A DNA stretch of 12,770 bases from JBBRUG01 sp038247995. Lineage in GTDB: Bacteria > Chloroflexota > Chloroflexia > Chloroflexales > Chloroflexaceae. Of this stretch, positions 5,933-11,197 are shown in pieces. Where the stretch lies: NCBI GenBank assembly GCA_038247995.1, contig JBBRUG010000168.1, positions 1-12,770 of the forward strand, written 5' to 3'. The notes under the pieces were generated by a model. It ran no database searches. It was given only the letters and a program-made list of their open reading frames with translations, and was not told where the DNA came from. The translations under genes and the position numbers were made by a program. Each line of letters starts with the position of its first letter. Within the stretch, counting starts at the first letter, position 1.

Positions 5933-8204
5933 GAGGGGGACAGGGGGTGAGGGCCAGCGCGAATCGCTGATCTTCCCGCGCTACCACCAACTGAACGCCG
6001 TGCGTGCGCTCGTGAACACCACACGAACGGAAGGGCCGGGCCACAGCTACCTGATCCAACACTCCGCCGGGTCGGGCAAATCCAACTCGATCGCCTGGCT
6101 CGCCCACCGTCTGGCCAGCCTCCACGATGCGCAGGACACCAAGCTCTTCGCGTCGGTGATCGTCGTCACCGACCGCACCGTACTCGACGCCCAGCTCCAG
6201 GAGACGATCTACCAGTTTGAGCACAAGACCGGCGTGGTAGCGAAGATTGAAGCCAAGGCCGGCGTGAAGTCCGAGCAGCTCGCGACGGCCCTGCTCAACC
6301 GCACCCCAATCATCATCGTCACGCTCCAGACCTTCTCCTTTGCGCTCCAGACTATCCGTGAACAAGGCTCCTTACGCACGCGCCACTTTGCGGTGATCGC
6401 CGACGAGGCCCACTCCTCGCAGACCGGCTCGGCAGCGAGTGCATTGAGCAAGGTACTGACAGCCGAGCAGATCCAGGAAGGCGAGGAAATCAGCGTCGAA
6501 GATGTGCTGCTGGCCGAGATGGACGATCGGGCGACCCATCCCAACATCAGCTTCTTCGCCTTCACCGCCACCCCTAAGGCCAAGACCCTGTTGCGCTTCG
6601 GCCGCCGGCCCAATCCCGATGCGCCGCCCTCGGAAACGAACATGCCGGTGACGTTCCACGTCTACACGATGCAGCAGGCCATCGAGGAGGGCTACATCCT
6701 CGACGTGCTCCAGAACTACACGCCCTGCCGACTGGCCTTCAAGCTCGCCCACAACGGGCAGGAGTATGACCAGGCCGAGGTCGATCAGGCGGCGGCGATG
6801 CAGGGGTTGATGCGCTGGGTACGTTTGCACCCCTACAACATCAGCCAGAAGGTGCAGATCATCGTTGAGCACTTTCGGGCGAATGTGCAGCGGCTCCTGG
6901 GCGGGCAGGCCAAGGCGATGGTGGTCACGGGCTCGCGCAAGGAGGCGGTGCGCTACAAGCTGGCCCTGGACGCCTACATCCGCCAGCAGGGCTACGGCAA
7001 TCTGGCGGCGCTGGTGGCCTTCTCCGGTGAAGTGAACGACCCCGAGAGCGGCCCAACGCCGTTCAGCGAGTACACGATGAACCCTGGCCTCAAGGGCCGC
7101 GACATCCGCGAGGCGTTCAAGGGCGATGAATACCAGGTGCTGATCGTCGCCAACAAGTACCAGACCGGCTTTGATCAGCCACTCCTCTGCGCGATGTACG
7201 TGGACAAGCGGCTGGACGGCATTACAGCGGTGCAAACGCTCTCGCGATTGAACCGTACCGCGCCGGGCAAAGACACGACCTACGTGCTCGACTTCGTAAA
7301 CGACCCCGACATCATTCTTGCGGCATTCAAACCCTACTACAAGCGGGCTGAACTGGCAGGAGTCACCGACCCGAACCTCATCCACACCTTGCAGAACAAA
7401 CTCGACGACACCCGGCTCTACACCGATTCGGAAATCGAAACCCTCGTGAAGGCCTACTTCGACCCGAAAGTCAAGCAAGCTGTCCTCCAGGCAGCGCTGG
7501 CGCCGGCAGTCGAGCGCTTCCGGGTGCGCTGGCGCGCGGCGCGCGATGCCGGTGATAAGAAAGCGCTGGACGAACTGGAGATCATCCGCAAAGACCTGGC
7601 GAGCTTCGTGCGTCTGTATGACTTCCTCGCGCAGATCATCAACTACGGCGACACCGACCTGGAGAAGCGGGCGATCTTCTTCCGGTTGCTCACTCCGCTC
7701 CTGGCGATCGAGCGGCTCGGCGAGGACGGGATCGACCTTTCGGGCGTGCAGTTGACCCACTACCGGCTGAAAGACCAGGGCACGCGTCGGCTGAACCTCA
7801 AGGAGGAAGGCGGCGAGTTCGGTCTCCTCCCGCCGGGCGAAGTCGGCTCAGCCGAAAGCCGCGACCCGCTGCGCGCGAAACTCGCCGAGATCATCCAGCG
7901 CATGAACGACCTGTTCGAGGGCGAGTTGAGCGAGGCCGACCTGCTGAGCTACGCGAACCACATCCGCGACAAGATGCTGGAAAACCCGACGCTGGGGCAG
8001 CAGGCGCAGCACAACACCAAAGAGCAGTTCGCCCTCGGCGACTTCCAGAAGGTGATGCTGGAAACCGTGGTGGAGGGCCTGGACAACTACCAGTCGATGG
8101 CTGGTCAGGTACTCGGCAACGAGCGCGTTCGTGAGGGCTTCGCCGCCGTGCTGCTCGACATTGTGTACGTGGCGCTACGGGAGCGCCGGCAGGATGCCGC
8201 GTAA
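5898..8204 (+). CDS. hsdR: HsdR C-terminal part: type I restriction helicase/translocase (split gene)
   Basis: This is the DNA-translocating motor part of the type I restriction subunit, 768 residues. The first 20 or so residues come from the right end of the miniature element and the palindromic repeat. Genuine HsdR sequence resumes at RESLIFPRYHQLNAV. Superfamily 2 motifs follow: Walker A HSAGSGKS (55-62), DEAH (169-172), FTATPK (222-227), YQTGFDQPLLCAMYVDKRL and QTLSRLNRT (446-454). The C-terminal helical domain, thought to contact the modification subunits, runs from about 540 to the end. ATG 5898 is the only standard start between the upstream stop and the conserved region, and it has no clear ribosome-binding site, so expression may be poor. 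It lies in the same frame as the nuclease half. The N-terminal nuclease domain is absent from this chain. Confidence 0.95.
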   Translation: MRQNSIIHTPVRRGTGGEGQRESLIFPRYHQLNAVRALVNTTRTEGPGHSYLIQHSAGSGKSNSIAWLAHRLASLHDAQDTKLFASVIVVTDRTVLDAQLQETIYQFEHKTGVVAKIEAKAGVKSEQLATALLNRTPIIIVTLQTFSFALQTIREQGSLRTRHFAVIADEAHSSQTGSAASALSKVLTAEQIQEGEEISVEDVLLAEMDDRATHPNISFFAFTATPKAKTLLRFGRRPNPDAPPSETNMPVTFHVYTMQQAIEEGYILDVLQNYTPCRLAFKLAHNGQEYDQAEVDQAAAMQGLMRWVRLHPYNISQKVQIIVEHFRANVQRLLGGQAKAMVVTGSRKEAVRYKLALDAYIRQQGYGNLAALVAFSGEVNDPESGPTPFSEYTMNPGLKGRDIREAFKGDEYQVLIVANKYQTGFDQPLLCAMYVDKRLDGITAVQTLSRLNRTAPGKDTTYVLDFVNDPDIILAAFKPYYKRAELAGVTDPNLIHTLQNKLDDTRLYTDSEIETLVKAYFDPKVKQAVLQAALAPAVERFRVRWRAARDAGDKKALDELEIIRKDLASFVRLYDFLAQIINYGDTDLEKRAIFFRLLTPLLAIERLGEDGIDLSGVQLTHYRLKDQGTRRLNLKEEGGEFGLLPPGEVGSAESRDPLRAKLAEIIQRMNDLFEGELSEADLLSYANHIRDKMLENPTLGQQAQHNTKEQFALGDFQKVMLETVVEGLDNYQSMAGQVLGNERVREGFAAVLLDIVYVALRERRQDAA
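5933..5943. repeat. Right 11-bp target-site duplication of the miniature element
   Basis: This exact copy of GAGGGGGACAG (5726-5736) follows the terminal GTAAG of the element directly. Confidence 0.75.
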
Positions 8205-8221
8205 CGGAAAGAGAGGGCAGG

Positions 8222-8347
8222 ATGTCCAACCAGTCACCTTCTGATCTTGAACTGACGCTCACGGCCGCCGGCGCCGCCTACGAACTACGGATGCGCCTGA
8301 AGCATCCGGGTGACGGCGCTGATACACAGCGAGGCCCGTTTCCGTAA
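8222..8347 (+). pseudogene. 41-codon remnant of a larger gene after hsdR
   Basis: It begins with ATG 8222 behind GAGAGGG (8211-8217), 17 bp after the hsdR stop, so it was translated as part of the hsd operon. It reads SDLELTLTAAGAAYELRMRL... and stops at TAA 8345-8347. The alternating hydrophobic strand pattern DLELTLTxxGxxYELRxRL resembles, from memory, the first residues of large CHAT-domain or ATPase proteins common in Chloroflexota. This would make it the 5' stub of such a gene. No continuation is visible in another frame before the hairpin at 8370. It could also be a genuine tiny protein, so confidence in the remnant interpretation is limited. Confidence 0.4.
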
Positions 8348-8369
8348 ACCATCCTGAATGAATTGTACA

Positions 8370-8411
8370 TGCGTGGTAGCGCCGGTTCGGTATAACCGGC
8401 GCTACCACGCA
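8370..8411. terminator. Long perfect hairpin between convergent genes
   Basis: Bases 8370-8387 and 8394-8411 form an 18-bp perfect inverted repeat (core GCGTGGTAGCGCCGGTT) around the 6-base loop CGGTAT. No T-run follows on either strand, so intrinsic termination is not certain. Before the IS insertion it lay 3 bp beyond the stop codon of the minus-strand membrane protein gene and 22 bp beyond the plus-strand remnant. That suits a two-way terminator or mRNA 3'-end stabiliser. It could alternatively be a dispersed palindromic repeat. Confidence 0.7.
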
Positions 8412-8413
8412 GC

Positions 8414-8417
8414 CTAG
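8414..8417. repeat. Left target-site duplication CTAG of the insertion sequence
   Basis: CTAG here and at 9275-9278 flank the inverted-repeat ends. A 4-bp CTAG/YTAR target is known for the IS5 group. Confidence 0.85.
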
Positions 8418-9274
8418 AGGCTGTTATGCACTTTCGGCCATGAGGCGGACGAAGCGTGACAACAGCAGGACGGCGAAAGACAAGAAATGCATGCCAGCGA
8501 GCGTTTCGGGCAACCGTTCATAATCGCGAACCAGACGCCGAAAACGGCTGACCCAGGCGAAGCTGCGTTCGACCACCCAGCGTCGCGGCAGCAACACGAA
8601 GCCACGCTTAGCGGCGGGCAGCTTGATGACCTCCAACTGGATGCCCTCAGCTTGGGCCGCCGCGTGAGCCTGTTCGCCCGTATAGCCTTGGTCGACAAAG
8701 GCGACCTCGACCATCTCGCTGGTCGCCTCCTGCACCTGCGCGGCGAGTTCGGCGACCTGTGCGCGGTCTTGCGCGTTGGCCGGGGTTACGAGCAGCGCCA
8801 GCAGGTGGCCCAGCGTGTCGACCGCAGCGTGCACTTTGCTGCCCTTGCGCCGTTTGGCCCCATCGTACTCGGCTCGCTCACCGCTCTCCGGGCTCGACTG
8901 CAGCGTGCGACTATCAAAGATGACCGCAGTCGGGTGCGGCGCACGGTCGGCAATTTCGCGCAGCAGCATGCGCAAATCATGCACGATGGCTTCGAACACC
9001 CCAGCCTTGAACCAGCGCTGGGTCTGCTGGTACACTGCGGGCCAGGGCGGCAAATCATTGGGCATCATCCGCCACTGCCCGCCGCTCTTGGCGATATATC
9101 GGCTGCCGTTGAAGACCTCGCGCAGCGAATACTCGCGCTGGGGGGCGTCCTCTCGCATCAACGTTAGGTACGGCGCGACGAAGGCCCACTCCTCGTCGCT
9201 GACATCACTCGGGTACGGGTTTCTGTTCATGAGGGCAGCGTACCACGCTTACCCCTCAAAGTACATAACAGCCT
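8418..9274 (-). mobile_element. IS5-family insertion sequence, 857 bp, apparently intact
   Basis: The left end is AGGCTGTTATGCACTTT (8418-8434). The right end is its reverse complement with one mismatch (AGGCTGTTATGTACTTT read from 9274 inward), giving 17-bp terminal inverted repeats. Direct repeats CTAG flank both ends. A single transposase gene fills the element on the minus strand. Its TAA stop (8424-8426) lies within the left inverted repeat. The near-perfect ends, intact duplication and open transposase indicate recent arrival. Confidence 0.94.
8424..9230 (-). CDS. IS5-family transposase (DDE type)
   Basis: This 268-residue transposase starts at the ATG complementary to 9228-9230. The N-terminal domain (VSDEEWAFVAPYL, YSLREVFNGSRYIAKSGGQW, RMMPNDLPPWPAVYQQTQRW) is typical of the IS427/IS5-like group with its short helix-turn-helix lead. 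The catalytic triad is visible: D106 in AVIFDSRTL, D180 in VAFVDQGYTG and E221 in RRWVVERSFAWVSRFRRL. The full length is present with no frameshift, so the protein should be active. Neighbouring genes are not part of the element. Confidence 0.95.
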   Translation of the reverse strand: MNRNPYPSDVSDEEWAFVAPYLTLMREDAPQREYSLREVFNGSRYIAKSGGQWRMMPNDLPPWPAVYQQTQRWFKAGVFEAIVHDLRMLLREIADRAPHPTAVIFDSRTLQSSPESGERAEYDGAKRRKGSKVHAAVDTLGHLLALLVTPANAQDRAQVAELAAQVQEATSEMVEVAFVDQGYTGEQAHAAAQAEGIQLEVIKLPAAKRGFVLLPRRWVVERSFAWVSRFRRLVRDYERLPETLAGMHFLSFAVLLLSRFVRLMAESA

Positions 9275-9550
9275 CTAGAGACCAAGCAACCGGCGCAGCA
9301 GGTCGAGCAACCAGATGATCACCTCAGGCTGAAGCCGGCCGATAACGGTGGTGAAGATGAACAGCAGCCAGGTCTGAAGCCGGCGCATCCCGTCGAACTC
9401 CACATACTCGTAGCCGGGGCCGTAGGTGTAGGTGTACAGGATGGACTGCCATCCACCCGCCGTCCCGCCGAAGGTACGCTCGTGGCTCCAATGGTAGGGC
9501 AGCAGCAGGATGATGACGAACAAAGCGATGAGCAAAAGCTGAAGAGTCAT
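9275..9550 (-). CDS. Small two-segment membrane protein, function unknown
   Basis: This is a 91-residue protein. An N-terminal hydrophobic segment (LQLLLIALFVIILLLPY, 3-19) is followed by an aromatic, glycine-rich loop (TAGGWQSILYTYTYGPGYEY, 30-49). A second hydrophobic segment (TWLLFIFTTVIG, about 60-71) and an amphipathic tail ending LLRRLLGL complete it. I do not recognise a family. The chosen start ATG (complement of 9548-9550) lies 7 bp after GGGAG on the minus strand; an ATG two codons earlier is too close to that site. The stop codon TAG is formed by the CTAG at the IS junction and would have been the same before insertion, so the protein is not truncated. It is divergent from the ATPase genes. 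A role as a membrane partner of them is only a thought. Confidence 0.6.
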   Translation of the reverse strand: MTLQLLLIALFVIILLLPYHWSHERTFGGTAGGWQSILYTYTYGPGYEYVEFDGMRRLQTWLLFIFTTVIGRLQPEVIIWLLDLLRRLLGL

Positions 9551-9738
9551 GGTCATTCTCCCGAACGATTGAAGAATGACCACCGAGCCGGGGGATCAGC
9601 CCGGCGCCAGGGTGGCCGACTGGGCCACAGCGCTGCGACACTCGTAGCGTACAGCGCCGGATGTTGACGAAGCGACAACAGAACACGTCGTATCTGTGGC
9701 GGTTGCAGCGACACAACAGCAAATTTATGCACCTATCA
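9551..9738. promoter_or_regulatory. Divergent intergenic region rich in short hairpins
   Basis: This region separates the minus-strand membrane gene from the plus-strand ATPase gene. It contains three inverted repeats in succession: GCCGGG/CCCGGC (9587-9592, 9600-9605), GTGGCC/GGCCAC (9612-9617, 9623-9628) and GCGCTG/CAGCGC (9630-9635, 9652-9657). Both genes must be transcribed from here. I see no convincing -35/-10 pair: a TTGACG at 9664 has its nearest TAT-hexamer about 21 bp away, too far for a good promoter. Confidence 0.4.
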
Positions 9739-11163
9739 ATGAAGCCTGATCGTGAGCAATTCCTTGCCCGACTTAATGCTGCGGTGGAAGTCTATATCGA
9801 ACGGATGCAAGGCCAGCGGCCCCAGGGGACGAAAACCTGGATCGCCGCGCAGTTAGGGGTTGACCGCACCACCCTTTACAAGTACCTGGATGGCACCAAC
9901 CGGTTGCCAATTGACGCATTGCGCTCACTAGTGCGTGTGCTTGGCTTGGGCGATGATGAGGCAAACGCGTTACTGTTTCTCGGCGACTACGGCGTCCCTG
10001 TGCCTGTTCCAGCCGATCCGCTCCCAACGGAACCCGTGATCACCCCAGCGACGTTGCGAACCGCTTTGGCCGATGCGCTGCCGGAAGCGCTCAGTAACGC
10101 CCTATCCAGCCAACTCTCACTGCTCACGGGCCTCCTCAATGATCTTCGCACAGGACAGGTCACCAACGAGGAAGTCATCCAGGCCATCGCCTCCGACCCG
10201 GCAGTGAGCGATTTGACTCGTGCCCTGGCGGGACAAGAGGTTGCGACGAGCGACCTACGGATCAGCTTCGGTGCCGGCGCGCAGACTGGAGACATTCACA
10301 TGCGCGATGTAGTCGGGCGTGACATAGTGCGGTTCGCGCTCCATACCGGCAACGTCTACCACTTTCATCACGCGCAGGTCTTTATCACCGGTGAGAACCC
10401 GCCTGCACCGACGGTTTCCGCTGAATCAACACCGGCCTCGGTGCATCGCACCGTCGCGCCCAACCCTTTTGGTCGCGTTGGCCGCATCGACGACCCGGTC
10501 GATTTTTTCGACCGGGAACACCTGTTGGAGCGGATTTTTGTTGAGTTAGCCAAAGGCATCAATCTCTCACTTGTGGGCGAGGCGCAGATTGGCAAGTCCT
10601 CGTTGTTGGCGATGATCCGCTATCAGGGGCCGGATAGGCTCGGCCTGCCGCAAAGCCAGGTCGTTTCTCTCGATATGCAACTCGTGCGCGACGAACACGA
10701 CTTTTTCGAGTGCCTGTGTGACCTGCTCCAGGTGTCGAGTTGTCGCGGGTTTCTGTTAGGTCGGCGGCTGGAAGGCCGGCGCTATATTCTGTGCTTGGAC
10801 GAGATCGAGAAGATGCGCAAAGAGCGCTTCTCCGGCGACGAGCGTGAAGAGTTGCGCGGACTTGCCGATGGCAATCACGCTCCACTCACCCTGGTGACCG
10901 CGAGCCGTGCCCCACTTGCCGAACTCTTCCCCGATAAATGGGGTAACACATCGCCGCTGGCCAATATCTGCATGCCCATAGATGTACCGCCGTTCAGTGC
11001 AGCCATTGCGCGGCGCTTCTTGACGACCCGGCTCCAGACAACCCAGGTCACCTTCACACCGGAGGAGATCGAAGGGCTGATTCATGAGAGCGGCGGCCAT
11101 CCGGCCCGCCTGCAACGTGCGGCTGCGCTGCTCTATGAGCGCTACGTCGCCGAGGAAGCGTGA
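9739..11163 (+). CDS. STAND-like P-loop ATPase with N-terminal helix-turn-helix
   Basis: This protein has 474 residues from ATG 9739; in-frame ATGs at 9727 and 9661 are alternatives, and none has a clear ribosome-binding site. Residues about 30-70 (TWIAAQLGVDRTTLYKYLDG, then LPIDALRSLVRVLGL) form a Cro/XRE-like helix-turn-helix. A proline-rich linker and helices follow, then GDIHMRDVVGRDIVRF (184-199). This resembles the G-D-I/V repeats often placed before STAND ATPase domains. The P-loop domain has Walker A GEAQIGKSS (280-288), Walker B YILCLDEIEK (349-358), a TLVTASR strand (384-390) and a SGGHPARLQ motif (451-459). The last is typical of the winged-helix end of ORC/STAND NTPases. No effector domain is visible, so it may act with the downstream gene, 2 bp away. 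A sensor or regulator in defence is inferred. Confidence 0.85.
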   Translation: MKPDREQFLARLNAAVEVYIERMQGQRPQGTKTWIAAQLGVDRTTLYKYLDGTNRLPIDALRSLVRVLGLGDDEANALLFLGDYGVPVPVPADPLPTEPVITPATLRTALADALPEALSNALSSQLSLLTGLLNDLRTGQVTNEEVIQAIASDPAVSDLTRALAGQEVATSDLRISFGAGAQTGDIHMRDVVGRDIVRFALHTGNVYHFHHAQVFITGENPPAPTVSAESTPASVHRTVAPNPFGRVGRIDDPVDFFDREHLLERIFVELAKGINLSLVGEAQIGKSSLLAMIRYQGPDRLGLPQSQVVSLDMQLVRDEHDFFECLCDLLQVSSCRGFLLGRRLEGRRYILCLDEIEKMRKERFSGDEREELRGLADGNHAPLTLVTASRAPLAELFPDKWGNTSPLANICMPIDVPPFSAAIARRFLTTRLQTTQVTFTPEEIEGLIHESGGHPARLQRAAALLYERYVAEEA

Positions 11164-11164
11164 T

Positions 11165-11197
11165 CGTGGAAAAGTTGCCGTTTCCACGTTACCGTGG
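11165..11197 (+). promoter_or_regulatory. Two mutually exclusive hairpins at the start codon of the membrane ATPase gene
   Basis: CGTGGAAA (11165-11172) pairs with TTTCCACG (11181-11188) across an 8-base loop and would bury the GTG start at 11166. The second arm contains CCACG (11184-11188), which can instead pair with CGTGG (11193-11197) over TTAC. The two folds compete. This could tie initiation to translation of the upstream gene, whose stop is 2 bp earlier. The structure is seen; its function is inference. Confidence 0.35.

Noticed and set aside
4833..7760. Long minus-strand open frames opposite hsdR (about 4833-6365 and 6372-7760)
   Set aside because: They mirror hsdR, whose nuclease and helicase motifs are clear on the plus strand. 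They are shadows of codon bias in GC-rich DNA.
8414..9278. CTA/TAG considered as the 3-bp boundary of the IS instead of CTAG
   Set aside because: With a 3-bp reading the flanks are CTA and TAG, which are not direct repeats. The 4-bp CTAG gives exact direct repeats and matches known IS5-group targets.
8487..9318. Plus-strand open frames across the insertion sequence
   Set aside because: They are antisense to the DDE transposase, whose catalytic residues and inverted repeats explain the region.
9664..9696. TTGACG ... TATCTG considered as a promoter for the HTH-ATPase gene
   Set aside because: The spacing is about 21 bp, beyond the usual 16-18, and the second hexamer is a poor -10 box.
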